Positions 33,421 through 41,742 of a stretch of DNA of 64,000 nucleotides are shown piece after piece (within the stretch, counting starts at the first letter, position 1; each line of letters opens with the position of its first letter). Source of the DNA: Acidimicrobiia bacterium (GTDB lineage Bacteria > Actinomycetota > Acidimicrobiia > IMCC26256 > PALSA-610). The notes beneath the pieces were generated by a model, which was not told where the DNA came from, did not search any database, and saw only the letters and a list, made by a program, of their open reading frames with translations. Position numbers and translations under genes: made by a program. The stretch is taken from contig BPGH01000001.1 in NCBI GenBank assembly GCA_026002935.1, positions 1,103,965 to 1,167,964 on the forward strand, read 5' to 3'.

Positions 33421-34347
33421 GTGATCGAGCTCGACCACGTCACGAAGCTGTACGGGACCGTCGTGGGCGTCAACGACCTCGACATCCGTCTGGGTCCGGG
33501 CGCCTGGGGTCTCCTGGGCCCGAACGGCGCGGGGAAGACGACGCTCGTCTCCCTGCTCGCGGGGCACGCGTCGCCGACGATGGGGCGGGTGCGCGTGTTC
33601 GGTGCGGACCCCCGACGCGAGCCGGACGTGCTGCGCCGCATCGGGTTCTGCCTCGACGTCGACCTGCGCCTCCCGGACGTGAGCGCGCTGGACTGGGTGA
33701 CCGCGTGCACGGGCCTGTACGGCGTCCCGCGCGCCGAGGCGCGGGCGCGGGCGCGGGACGCCCTCGACCGCCTCGGGCTGGGCGACCGGGCGAACGAGCC
33801 GTCGAGCGGGTTCTCGAAGGGGATGCGCCAGCGGGTGAACCTCGCGCAGGCCGTCGCGCACGACCCCGACCTCCTGGTCCTCGACGAGCCGTTCAACGGG
33901 CTCGACCCCGTCGTGCGGCGCCTGCTCCTCGACTTCCTGCGCGAGTGGGTCGCGGCCGGCCGGTCGCTCGTCGTCTCCAGCCACGTCCTCCACGAGGTCC
34001 AGGCGATCGCGGACCGGTACCTGCTGGTCGCCCGGGGCCGCCTGCTCGCGGCCGGTTCGGCGGACGAGATCGGGGCGGTGCTGTCGGACCTGCCCGCGGA
34101 GGTGCGCGTCGTCTGCGACCGGCCTCGCGTGTTCGCGGCGCGCGTCGCGACGCTCCCCGACGTGCACGAGATCGCGCTCGCCGGCGGCGAGGTGCGCGTC
34201 CGCACCGCCGGCGTCCGCGCCCTGTGCGAGCGGCTCCCCGCGTGGATCCGCGAGGACGGGCTCGTGGTGCACGAGCTCGAGGTGCCCGACCGCTCGCTCG
34301 ACGAGCTGTTCGGCCGCCTGGTGCGGCGCCACCGGGGGGAGGACTGA
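33421..34347 (+). CDS. ABC transporter ATP-binding protein 2
   Basis: 308 residues. Walker A GLLGPNGAGKTTLVSLLAGH, signature SSGFSKGMRQRVNLAQAVA, Walker B LLVLDEPFNGLDPVVRRL and H-loop VSSHVLHEVQAIADRY. Related to but clearly different from the first ATPase (the Walker B loop reads FNGLD instead of TSGLD), so not a recent duplication. The start is GTG 33421, 2 nt after the first permease. Paired with the second permease at 34350. Confidence 0.92.
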   Translation: MIELDHVTKLYGTVVGVNDLDIRLGPGAWGLLGPNGAGKTTLVSLLAGHASPTMGRVRVFGADPRREPDVLRRIGFCLDVDLRLPDVSALDWVTACTGLYGVPRAEARARARDALDRLGLGDRANEPSSGFSKGMRQRVNLAQAVAHDPDLLVLDEPFNGLDPVVRRLLLDFLREWVAAGRSLVVSSHVLHEVQAIADRYLLVARGRLLAAGSADEIGAVLSDLPAEVRVVCDRPRVFAARVATLPDVHEIALAGGEVRVRTAGVRALCERLPAWIREDGLVVHELEVPDRSLDELFGRLVRRHRGED

Positions 34348-34349
34348 AC

Positions 34350-35114
34350 GTGCGCGCCGCGCTCGCGACGGCCTGCCGGTACGAGCTGCGGGCGTTGGGC
34401 TCGCAGTCCCGGCTCGCCTGGCTCGCCGGGTTCTGCGGCTTCGCGTTCCTGATCTCGCTGCTCTCGCGCGCCCCGATCGCGACCCTCGAGCGGCCGGCCC
34501 AGGGGCACCTGCTCGCGACGTTCGTCGTGGCGGTGGTCGCCGTTCCCGCGCTCGCGCTCGCGCTCGCCGCGGCGCCCGCGCTCGCCGCCGAGCTCGAAGC
34601 GGGCACCTGGTGGTACGTGACGGCCCGCCCCCGCGGGGCGGTGCTCGTCCTCGCCGCGAAGTACGTCGCGGCGGTGGTGTGGGCGACCGCCGCCGGACTC
34701 TGCGCACTCGCCGTCATGGTGGTCGTGTACCCCCTCGACGACCGTGGGGCGCTCGTGGGCGCGCTCGCGCCGCTCGTGCCGCTCGCCGTGCTCGCGTACG
34801 CCGGCCTCTTCCTGCTCCTCGGGGTGCTGAACCCGCGCCGGGCGATGCTGCTCGCCGTCACGTGGATGCTGCTCGTCGAGGGCCTCGTCGGGATCCTCCC
34901 GTCGGTCGCGCCGCGCTTCACCGTCCTGCGGCACGTCGCCAACGTCGGGTTGGCGCGCGTCGACCTCGCGTCGCGACCCGAGCTGCCCGAGCAGTTCGTC
35001 GGTGGGACGGTCGCCGGCCACGTCCTCGTGCTGACGGTCTACGCGGTGGCGACGCTGGTGGCCGCACTCGTGCTCGTGGCGCGTCGGCAATTCGCGCCCG
35101 GGCGCGTCGACTGA
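34350..35114 (+). CDS. ABC-2-type permease 2
   Basis: 254 residues, about six membrane helices (LLATFVVAVVAVPALALALA, LVPLAVLAYAGLFLLLGVLN and others). The segment AELEAGTWWYVTARPRGAVL resembles the conserved cytoplasmic block ERexGTl...PvrR of ABC-2/NosY-like permeases. It begins at GTG 34350 with GGGGGGAGG about 9 nt upstream, just after the ATPase stop. The gene order (ATPase, permease, ATPase, permease) suggests either two related exporters or one heteromeric complex. Confidence 0.82.
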   Translation: MRAALATACRYELRALGSQSRLAWLAGFCGFAFLISLLSRAPIATLERPAQGHLLATFVVAVVAVPALALALAAAPALAAELEAGTWWYVTARPRGAVLVLAAKYVAAVVWATAAGLCALAVMVVVYPLDDRGALVGALAPLVPLAVLAYAGLFLLLGVLNPRRAMLLAVTWMLLVEGLVGILPSVAPRFTVLRHVANVGLARVDLASRPELPEQFVGGTVAGHVLVLTVYAVATLVAALVLVARRQFAPGRVD

Positions 35115-35152
35115 CGACGCGCGGCCGCAGGGCGCGCACGCGGGTGGCGCGC

Positions 35153-36241
35153 CTACGGGGTGACGACCCCGTGCACCGGCGGGGGCTCGCCGTCACCGGC
35201 CATCGAGCGCAGGAGGTCTTCGACACCGTCGAGGCCGACCACCCGCCGGGGGAGCTGCGCGAACGGGTAGGTGTCACGCGCGAGCAGGTCGAGCGCGGCG
35301 CGGTACGCCGGGGCGTCCACGCCGAGCGCACCGAGGATGCGTAGCTCCTTGTAGACGACCAGGTCGGGCACGAACCCCGGCGTGTCGAGGCTCCCGCGCG
35401 TGCCGGCGACGACGACCGTCCCGCCGGCGCGCGCGAGCGCCACGGCCTGGCCGAGTGCGGCGGGGGCCTTCGCCGTGACGTCGACCACCACGTCGGCGAG
35501 GCGGCCCACCGCCCCGCGCAGCGCGCGTACCGGGTCGTCGCGTGCCACGTCGACGGTGAGGTCCGCGCCGAAGCGGGGCGCGAGCGCGAGCCGCGGTGCG
35601 TCGCGCTCGCCGTACCCGGTGACCATCACGAAACCGGCGCCCGCCTCCTTCGCCGCGGCGGCGGCACTCAGCCCGCGGATGCCCGGGCCGAGCACCGCGA
35701 CGACGTCTCCGGGACCGGTGCCGGGCACGGTCACCCCCCAGCGGATCCCGGCACCGAGGGGGTTGAAGGCCGTCGCGACCACGGGATCGAGGCCGTCGGG
35801 TACCGGCAGCAGCAGCGAGTCGGGCGCGAGGTACTGGTACTGCGCGAAGCCGCCCCACAGCCCCGGCGCGCGCTCGGCCCGCACGAAGCCGTACATGTCG
35901 GCGAGCCCGTGGCGCGTGCACCGGCGGTACTCGCCGGCCCGGCAGGCCGGGCACTCGCGGCACGACTGGAACACCTCGACGGCGACGCGGTCGCCGCGCC
36001 GGACCCCCCAGCGCTCGGCGGCGCGCGGGCCGACCTCGACGACGGTCCCGACCGTCTCGTGACCCGGCACGAACGCGTACCCGGGGTGGAGCTCGCCCGT
36101 GTACTGCTCGTGGTCCGTGCCGCAGCACCCGCACGCCTCGACGCGCAGGAGCCCGTCGTCCTCGCCGATCACCGGCAGCTCGTAGTCGCGCGCCTCGAAC
36201 GTGCGCGGCGCGGTGAGCACGAGCGCCCGGGCCGACGTCAC
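35153..36241 (-). CDS. Zinc-dependent alcohol dehydrogenase
   Basis: 362 residues, medium-chain dehydrogenase. Catalytic site CGCCGTDHEQYTGELH and GHETVGTVVEVGP; structural zinc cysteines in CRECPACRAGEYRRCTRHG; NAD-binding VVAVLGPGIRGLSAAAAAKE. The GIRGLSA turn and YGFVRAERAPGLWGGFAQY are typical of the group often misnamed threonine or sorbitol dehydrogenases. The GTG start is 4 nt after the stop of an acyl-CoA synthetase, so they form an operon; a joint role in oxidising an alcohol or aldehyde derived from a CoA-activated acid is inference. Confidence 0.9.
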   Translation of the reverse strand: MTSARALVLTAPRTFEARDYELPVIGEDDGLLRVEACGCCGTDHEQYTGELHPGYAFVPGHETVGTVVEVGPRAAERWGVRRGDRVAVEVFQSCRECPACRAGEYRRCTRHGLADMYGFVRAERAPGLWGGFAQYQYLAPDSLLLPVPDGLDPVVATAFNPLGAGIRWGVTVPGTGPGDVVAVLGPGIRGLSAAAAAKEAGAGFVMVTGYGERDAPRLALAPRFGADLTVDVARDDPVRALRGAVGRLADVVVDVTAKAPAALGQAVALARAGGTVVVAGTRGSLDTPGFVPDLVVYKELRILGALGVDAPAYRAALDLLARDTYPFAQLPRRVVGLDGVEDLLRSMAGDGEPPPVHGVVTP

Positions 36242-36245
36242 CGGC

Positions 36246-37916
36246 TCAACCGCGTCCCAGCAGGTGCTCGCGGCCGCGCTCGCGGAAGCGCGCCCGCAAC
36301 TCCTCGCGGTCGGCCGGCTCCAGCAGCCGGTACCGCAGGTCGCGGTCGGGACGCCACCAGACCTCGTCGGTGCACTCCCAGTGTTCGCGCCGCAGCACGC
36401 GCTTGAGCACCTTCTGCGTGGCCGTCGAGGGCAGCTCGCGCGCGATCCGCACATAGCGGGGCACCCATTTGGGGGAGAGGTCGGGCTGCGCGGCGAGGAA
36501 CTCCGCGAACCCCGCCATGTCGACGGTCGCCCCGTCGCGTACGTGCAGTGCGGCCATGACCTCGTCACCGACCTCGACCGAGGGCACCGCGTACACCGCG
36601 GCGAGCACCACGTCGGGATGCCGGGCGAGGACGTTCTCGACGGGCGCGGCCGCGAAGTTCTCCCCGTCGACGCGCAGCCACTCCGAGTTGCGGCCGGCGA
36701 AGTAGAACCAGCCCTGCTCGTCGCGATAGCCGAGGTCGCCGGTCCAGTACATGCCGCCGCGCAGCCGCTCCGCGTTGGCCTCCTCGTTGTTGTAGTACCC
36801 CTCGAAGGCGCCCGGCCCCTCGGTGTTGACGATCTCGCCGATCGCCTCGTCGGGGTTGAGGAACCGGCCGTGCTCGTCGAAGCGCGCGGGCGGGCACTCC
36901 TGCCCCGTCTCGGGGTCGAGCACCTTCGCCGTCCCCTGGTTGGGGACGCCGAGGCAGCCCGGCGGCGCGTCGGGCGGGCGGGACATCGTGATGCCGCCCT
37001 CCGTGGATCCGTACCCGTCCACGACGATGCAGCCGAACCGTTGCGCGAACCGGTCGATGTCGAGCGGCGCCGCCTCGTTGCCGAACGCGAACTTGAGCGG
37101 GTTGTCCGCGTCGTCCGGGCGCTCGGGCGTCGCGAGGATGTACGTGAGCGGCTTGCCGACGTAGTTGAAGAACGTGACTCCGTGGCGGCGCACGTCCGCC
37201 AGGAAGTTCGAGGCCGAGAAGCGGCGGCGCAGCACGCCGGTCGCACCGGACCGCAGCACGTTCGTGTACCCCGCGACCATGGCGTTCGAGTGGAACAGCG
37301 GCATGACCGAGTAGCACACGTCGGACGGCGAGAGGCCGAAGTTGTCGGCGAGCGCCGAGCCCCACCGGGCCAGCTTCCCGTGGCTCATCCGCACGGCCTT
37401 CGGCGCGCCCGTCGTGCCCGAGGTGAAGATCAGCATGAACACGTGGGACGGGTCGACGCCCACGTCGACCTCGGCCGCGCCCGTGCCCCGGTGGGGTGCG
37501 AGCGCCGCGGCCCACTCCTCGCGGTCCACGACGAAGGCGGCACCGGGCGGCACGACGTCGCCGGCGCCGTCGAGCAGCGGGAGGTGCGCGGTCTCGGTCA
37601 CGAGCAACGCGCAGTCGGTGTGCCGGACGTCGCGAGCGAGGTCGGCGCCGCGGCGCGTCGGGTTGACGCCGACGAGGGTCGCGCCCGAGAGCGCGCACGC
37701 GCCGAGCATGAACCAGAACTCGGGCACGTTGTCGAGGAGGACGCCGACGTGGAACGGCCCGTCGGCGGGGCGGTGCTCGAGCAGGAACGCGGCGCGGGCG
37801 GCGCACTCGTCGACCACCTCGGCCCACGTCCAGGTCTCGTCCTCGAACCGCAGGCCCGGGCCGGTACCGCCGTCGTGCGCGCGCAGGAGTGCGGTGATCG
37901 TCTCGGGTTCGTCCAC
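36246..37916 (-). CDS. Acyl-CoA synthetase (AMP-binding, FadD17-like)
   Basis: 556 residues. AMP-binding P-loop LIFTSGTTGAPKAVRMSHGK, A5 VDGYGSTEGGI, A7 MYWTGDLGYRDEQGWFYFAG, A8 RVDGENFAAAPVENVLARHP, and the A10 lysine in PSTATQKVLKRVL. It activates a carboxylic acid, probably a fatty or sterol-chain acid, to the CoA thioester; FadD17-like enzymes of mycobacteria act in steroid side-chain catabolism. The start is GTG 37916. The downstream zinc dehydrogenase is 4 nt away on the same strand. No sterol ring-cleavage genes are in the window. Confidence 0.9.
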   Translation of the reverse strand: MDEPETITALLRAHDGGTGPGLRFEDETWTWAEVVDECAARAAFLLEHRPADGPFHVGVLLDNVPEFWFMLGACALSGATLVGVNPTRRGADLARDVRHTDCALLVTETAHLPLLDGAGDVVPPGAAFVVDREEWAAALAPHRGTGAAEVDVGVDPSHVFMLIFTSGTTGAPKAVRMSHGKLARWGSALADNFGLSPSDVCYSVMPLFHSNAMVAGYTNVLRSGATGVLRRRFSASNFLADVRRHGVTFFNYVGKPLTYILATPERPDDADNPLKFAFGNEAAPLDIDRFAQRFGCIVVDGYGSTEGGITMSRPPDAPPGCLGVPNQGTAKVLDPETGQECPPARFDEHGRFLNPDEAIGEIVNTEGPGAFEGYYNNEEANAERLRGGMYWTGDLGYRDEQGWFYFAGRNSEWLRVDGENFAAAPVENVLARHPDVVLAAVYAVPSVEVGDEVMAALHVRDGATVDMAGFAEFLAAQPDLSPKWVPRYVRIARELPSTATQKVLKRVLRREHWECTDEVWWRPDRDLRYRLLEPADREELRARFRERGREHLLGRG

Positions 37917-37975
37917 GCCCGCCAGTTTCGGGCATCGCGCGCGGGGGGTGCCAGCGGACGGCGGGGCGCGGGTGG

Positions 37976-39829
37976 CTACCAGCTGCCGCCGCCCCCGCCG
38001 CCGCCGCCCCCGCCGGAGGAGCCACCCGAGAACCCGCTCGAACCCGATGACGACGGCGGGTTCGCGGCGAGCGTGCCGGTGGCGACCGTGTCGAAGTCGT
38101 CCATCGCCGCGGCGATGGTGGGCGCGTCGAGCCCGCCGGGCCCCGCGGTGCCTGAGTACCACCCGGCGGTGCCGAGCGCCTCGGCGCCGAGCCCCTCGAA
38201 CGCCCGTGCCCAGCGGTGCGTGCAGCCGAAGGCGATCGCGTACGGCAGGTACTCGGAGAAGATGCCCTGGCGCTCGGCGAAGCGCGCCCGCACGTCCTCC
38301 TCTCCCTCGTCGAAGAGCCGGCGGAACCCCCGCACCCGGGCGAGCATCGCCGAACCCTTCGCGGTGCGCGCCGGCATCCGGCCGGCGAGCGCGACGAGCG
38401 CGAGGCCGGTCGCCACCACGCCGAGCGGCACGATCCCCAGGGACGAGGTGGCGGCCGCGAGCGCCACGAGGCCCGCGCCGGCGACGGCGACCGCGATCCC
38501 CGCCGCCCGCCACACCGCACGCGTCCGGTCGGGGCGGGTGCGGAACCAGCCGCGCTCGACGACGTCCTCGTACAGCGCGCGCCGCACCCGTTCGAGGTGC
38601 GGCCGGAACCGGTACTTCAGCTCCGACAGGCGCACCGACGGGCCGTCCGCGAAGAGCGCGTCGAGCAGCACCTGTTCGTACCGGCGCGGCTCGCCGCGGC
38701 CCCCGCCGGCACGGTCGAGCCGGTAGTCGTGACGGCGGCGGAGGATGCCCTCCGGCTCGAGCTCGGTGATCGTCAGCCAGCCGCGCGTGGCGAGGTCGAC
38801 GATCGTCGCGGTGACGTCCGTCAGGTCGGCGCGCTCGTCGACCAGCGTGCCGACCTGCCCGGGTCGCAGTCCCTCGGGGGGCACGAACTCGACGGGACCC
38901 GCGTCCTGCGCCCCGAGGGGGACCGGTTCCTCGGCGCCGGTCGCGTTCCCGAACGCGGCGTCGGTCGGCGGGCCGGCGAAGCGGCGGTCGCGGCCGCGGC
39001 GCCAGGCCAGGGTGCCGACGGCGCCGAGGCCCGCGGCCGCGAGCAGCGCGGCCCCACCGACGGTCGCGGGCGTCACGGCGAAGGCGTCCTCGATCCCGCG
39101 GCGCTCGACGAGGATCGGTGCGGGCGGCGGCTCGATCGCGCCGGCCGGCACGGCCACGACGACGGTGAGGCCCCGCCCGGGGCCGAGCGCGCCCTGCGTG
39201 AACCGGGCGGAGCCGCCGTCGGCGGTCGTTTGCGCGCACGGCAGCGACGAGCCCTCGGCGCCGGCGAAGCACGCGGACCGTGTGACCGGCGCCGGCGTGC
39301 GCACCACGACGGACGCCCGGTCGATCGGGACCGGCCACTGCGTGCCGATCGCGTCCCAGTACAGCTCCACGTGCTCGGCGAACGACTGCAGCGCGCCCCG
39401 GACCCGGTAGCGGATGTCGTAGCGGTGCGGGCCCGTGACCGTACGCGCCGGGTCGCCGATGCGCAGCCGGAGGAAGGGGCCGTCGACCGAGGTCTCGTAG
39501 CCCGCGGGGGTGCCCTCGCTCGCCGAGACGCCGAGCACGTCGATCTCGTAGCGGCGGTCGTGGTCCTCGTCGTAACGCTCGCGCCGGACCAGGTCGCGCA
39601 CGATGCCGTGGCGCGGGGTCGTGCCGAAGTCGTAGGTGATCGCCTCGTGCACCACGAGCGTGCCGTCGGCCCCGACGTCGAGCTCGACGGCGTAGTCGGT
39701 GATGCGCTCGCCGGCCTGCGCGGCGCCCGGTCCGGCGGCGAGCGCGAACGCGACGGTGAACGCGAGCGTGAGCACGCAGGCGAGGGCGGCGCACGCGGCC
39801 GGCGCGCGGCCTGCTGACCTGCCCACCAC
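37976..39829 (-). CDS. DUF2207 domain membrane protein
   Basis: 617 residues. An N-terminal signal/anchor (ACVLTLAFTVAFALAAGPGA) is followed by an extracytoplasmic domain (ITDYAVELDVGADGTLVVHE then ITYDFGTTPRHGIVRDLVRR) which is the DUF2207 signature; a helix at ~250-270, a cytoplasmic winged-helix-like region, a helical hairpin near 445-490, and a Gly/Ser tail ending in a run of Gly before SW. The family (YciQ-like) is often secreted or membrane-anchored with unknown role. GTG 39829 has TAGGGT 7 nt upstream. Located between an acyl-CoA synthetase and an LLM gene, with no evident link. Confidence 0.85.
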   Translation of the reverse strand: MVGRSAGRAPAACAALACVLTLAFTVAFALAAGPGAAQAGERITDYAVELDVGADGTLVVHEAITYDFGTTPRHGIVRDLVRRERYDEDHDRRYEIDVLGVSASEGTPAGYETSVDGPFLRLRIGDPARTVTGPHRYDIRYRVRGALQSFAEHVELYWDAIGTQWPVPIDRASVVVRTPAPVTRSACFAGAEGSSLPCAQTTADGGSARFTQGALGPGRGLTVVVAVPAGAIEPPPAPILVERRGIEDAFAVTPATVGGAALLAAAGLGAVGTLAWRRGRDRRFAGPPTDAAFGNATGAEEPVPLGAQDAGPVEFVPPEGLRPGQVGTLVDERADLTDVTATIVDLATRGWLTITELEPEGILRRRHDYRLDRAGGGRGEPRRYEQVLLDALFADGPSVRLSELKYRFRPHLERVRRALYEDVVERGWFRTRPDRTRAVWRAAGIAVAVAGAGLVALAAATSSLGIVPLGVVATGLALVALAGRMPARTAKGSAMLARVRGFRRLFDEGEEDVRARFAERQGIFSEYLPYAIAFGCTHRWARAFEGLGAEALGTAGWYSGTAGPGGLDAPTIAAAMDDFDTVATGTLAANPPSSSGSSGFSGGSSGGGGGGGGGGSW

Positions 39830-39836
39830 GGGGCGG

Positions 39837-39842
39837 ACCCTA
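39837..39842 (-). promoter_or_regulatory. -10 element, DUF2207 gene
   Basis: TAGGGT ends 7 nt before GTG 39829. Confidence 0.4.
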
Positions 39843-39916
39843 CCGCCGTGGCGTCCGGCGACGGCGGAACGGGCGCGTTCGCACCCTCACGGCGCAATGT
39901 AGTAGTCCGGGGCGCG

Positions 39917-40921
39917 ATGAAGCTCGGACTGCAACTCGGCTACTGGGGCGCGCAGCCCAACCCGTTCGCCGTCTCGCTGGCCCAGGAGGCCGAGCGGCTC
40001 GGCTTCGACTCGGTCTGGACGGGAGAGGCGTGGGGCTCCGACGCGTTCACACCGCTCGCGTGGATCGGCGCGCACACCGAGCGCATACGCCTGTGCACCG
40101 GTGTCGTGCAGCTCTCGGCACGCACGCCCGCCGCGACCGCGATGCACGCGCTCACCCTCGACCACCTGAGCGGCGGGCGCTTCACCCTCGGGCTCGGCGT
40201 GAGCGGCCCGCAGGTCGTGGAGGGCTGGTACGGCCAGCCCTTCGGCAAGCCGCTCGCGCGCACCCGCGAGTACGTCGAGATCGTGCGACGGATCCTGCGG
40301 CGGGACGAGCCGGTCGAATTCCACGGCGAGCACTACCGCATGCCCTACGACGGGCCGGGGTCGTGGGGGCTCGGCAAGCCGCTGCGCTCCATCACGCACC
40401 CGTTGCGGGCCGACCTGCCGATCCTGCTCGGTGCGGAGGGCCCGAAGAACGTCGCGCTCGCCGGCGAGATCGCCGACGGCTGGATCCCGCTCTACTACTC
40501 GCCCTTCCGTCCCGACGTGTACGGCTCGCTCGGCGCGACCAAGCCGGGCTTCGAGGTGTGCGTCACCGTGATGGGCTGCTCCATCACCGACGACATCGAG
40601 GCGGGCCTGATGCCGACGAAGGCCGCGCTCGCGTTCTACATCGGGGGCATGGGCGCGAAGAGCCGGAACTTCCACATGGAGCTCATGAGCCGCATGGGCT
40701 TCGAGGGCGCCGCGCAGCGCATCCAGGAGCTGTTCTTCGAGGGCCGGCGCGACGAGGCGATCCCCCTCGTGCCGACCGAGTTCGCCGACGAGATCTCGCT
40801 CGTCGGCCCCAAGGAGCGCATCCGCGACCGGCTGCAGGTCTGGGAGGAGAGCATCGTCACGACCATGATCGTGAACGCCGACGTCGAGACGCTGCGCACG
40901 CTCGCCGAGCTCGCGCTCTGA
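39917..40921 (+). CDS. LLM-class F420-dependent oxidoreductase
   Basis: 334 residues. The opening MKLGLQLGYWGAQPNPFAVS with ERLGFDSVWTGEAWGSDAFT, LSGGRFTLGLGVSGPQVVEG and PILLGAEGPKNVALAGEIAD are the standard blocks of F420/FMN TIM-barrel oxidoreductases, here of the MER/F420-dependent hydroxylase-like subgroup. Substrate unknown. ATG 39917 is chosen as the residue before the conserved KLGLQLGY; an upstream in-frame ATG would add 23 non-conserved residues. It converges with the superoxide dismutase gene, 13 nt apart. Confidence 0.9.
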   Translation: MKLGLQLGYWGAQPNPFAVSLAQEAERLGFDSVWTGEAWGSDAFTPLAWIGAHTERIRLCTGVVQLSARTPAATAMHALTLDHLSGGRFTLGLGVSGPQVVEGWYGQPFGKPLARTREYVEIVRRILRRDEPVEFHGEHYRMPYDGPGSWGLGKPLRSITHPLRADLPILLGAEGPKNVALAGEIADGWIPLYYSPFRPDVYGSLGATKPGFEVCVTVMGCSITDDIEAGLMPTKAALAFYIGGMGAKSRNFHMELMSRMGFEGAAQRIQELFFEGRRDEAIPLVPTEFADEISLVGPKERIRDRLQVWEESIVTTMIVNADVETLRTLAELAL

Positions 40922-40933
40922 GGGCGGCGCGGC

Positions 40934-41557
40934 TCAGCGCGGCTGCTCGACGAGCACCAGCTCCCGGGCGCGGTCGAACCGCCGGGCGACGTCCTCCCAG
41001 TCGACGACGTTCCAGATCGCGTCGACGTACTCGGCGCGGCGGTTCTCGTACTGCAGGTAGTACGCGTGTTCCCACGCGTCGACGACGAGGAGCAGCACGC
41101 CGCTCTGGCCGACGTTGCCCTGGTGGTCGTAGATCTGTTCGACGAACAGGCGCTGGCCGAGCGGCTCCCACGACAGGGCGCCCCAGCCGGATCCCTGCAC
41201 CGTGTTCGCCGCCTCGGAGAGCTGGGCCCGGAAGGCGTCGAAGCTCCCGAAGCCGTCGTCGATGGCGGCGGCGAGCTCACCCTCGGGCCTCCCGCCGCCG
41301 TCGGGCGAGAGGTTCTGCCAGAAGATCGTGTGGAGCACGTGGCCCGACAGGTTGAACGCGAGGGTCTTCTCGAGGCCGACGATCGAGCTGAGGTCCCCGG
41401 CCGCGCGGGCCGCGTCGAGCCGTTCGATCGTCGTGTTCAGGCCCTTCACGTAGGCCGCGTGGTGCTTCCCGTGGTGCAGCTCGAGGACGCGGGCCGAGTA
41501 GTGCGGCTCGAGCGCGCCGTGGTCGTAGGGGAGGTCGGGCAGCTCGTAGGGTCTCAC
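40934..41557 (-). CDS. Superoxide dismutase (Fe/Mn type)
   Basis: 207 residues. Metal ligands H28 (LELHHGKHH), H76 (VLHTIFW), D160 and H164 ([13 protein letters not shown]), all present. [10 protein letters not shown] and NLSPDGGG match Mn/Fe-SODs; the residues before D160 are of the mixed type, so the metal cannot be called (manganese would fit the Mn-sensing riboswitch at 11153). GTG 41557 has AAGGAGCC about 5 nt upstream, a clear ribosome site. Divergent from the FAD oxidase gene across a 185-nt region with notable repeats. Confidence 0.95.
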   Translation of the reverse strand: MRPYELPDLPYDHGALEPHYSARVLELHHGKHHAAYVKGLNTTIERLDAARAAGDLSSIVGLEKTLAFNLSGHVLHTIFWQNLSPDGGGRPEGELAAAIDDGFGSFDAFRAQLSEAANTVQGSGWGALSWEPLGQRLFVEQIYDHQGNVGQSGVLLLVVDAWEHAYYLQYENRRAEYVDAIWNVVDWEDVARRFDRARELVLVEQPR

Positions 41558-41630
41558 GGCGGCTCCTTCGTGCCGGGGACGGGCACGTCGTGCAACCGCG
41601 CGCCGGTCCGGTTCGTTCCCTACCCCGCGC

Positions 41631-41658
41631 CGCGTGACCCGACCCGCGTGACCCGACC
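41631..41658. repeat. 14-bp perfect tandem repeat
   Basis: CGCGTGACCCGACC occurs twice head to tail (41631-41644, 41645-41658) in the region between divergent superoxide dismutase and FAD-oxidase genes, directly followed by the long inverted repeat. Confidence 0.6.
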
Positions 41659-41669
41659 CCCGTGGGCCG

Positions 41670-41706
41670 AGCACCCGCGGGCCCGGACGCCGGGCCCGCG
41701 GGTGCT
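41670..41706. repeat. Perfect 17-bp inverted repeat
   Basis: AGCACCCGCGGGCCCGG, loop ACG, then its exact complement ending at 41706. The flanking genes diverge, so a terminator role is unlikely. Its last base is the first T of the -35 hexamer TTGACC of the FAD-oxidase promoter, which would place the hairpin directly upstream of polymerase. Possibly an operator or a cruciform. Confidence 0.7.
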
Positions 41707-41735
41707 TGACCGGCTCCGGCGCCGGCGCCTACACA
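41706..41735 (+). promoter_or_regulatory. Promoter of the FAD oxidase gene
   Basis: TTGACC (41706-41711), 18 nt, TACACA (41730-41735). Transcription would begin at about 41742-41743, coinciding with the GTG start: a leaderless mRNA. Confidence 0.5.
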
Positions 41736-41742
41736 CGGCGCG

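Noticed and set aside
41670-41706. Intrinsic terminator
   Set aside because: The flanking genes diverge and neither strand has a T-run after the stem.
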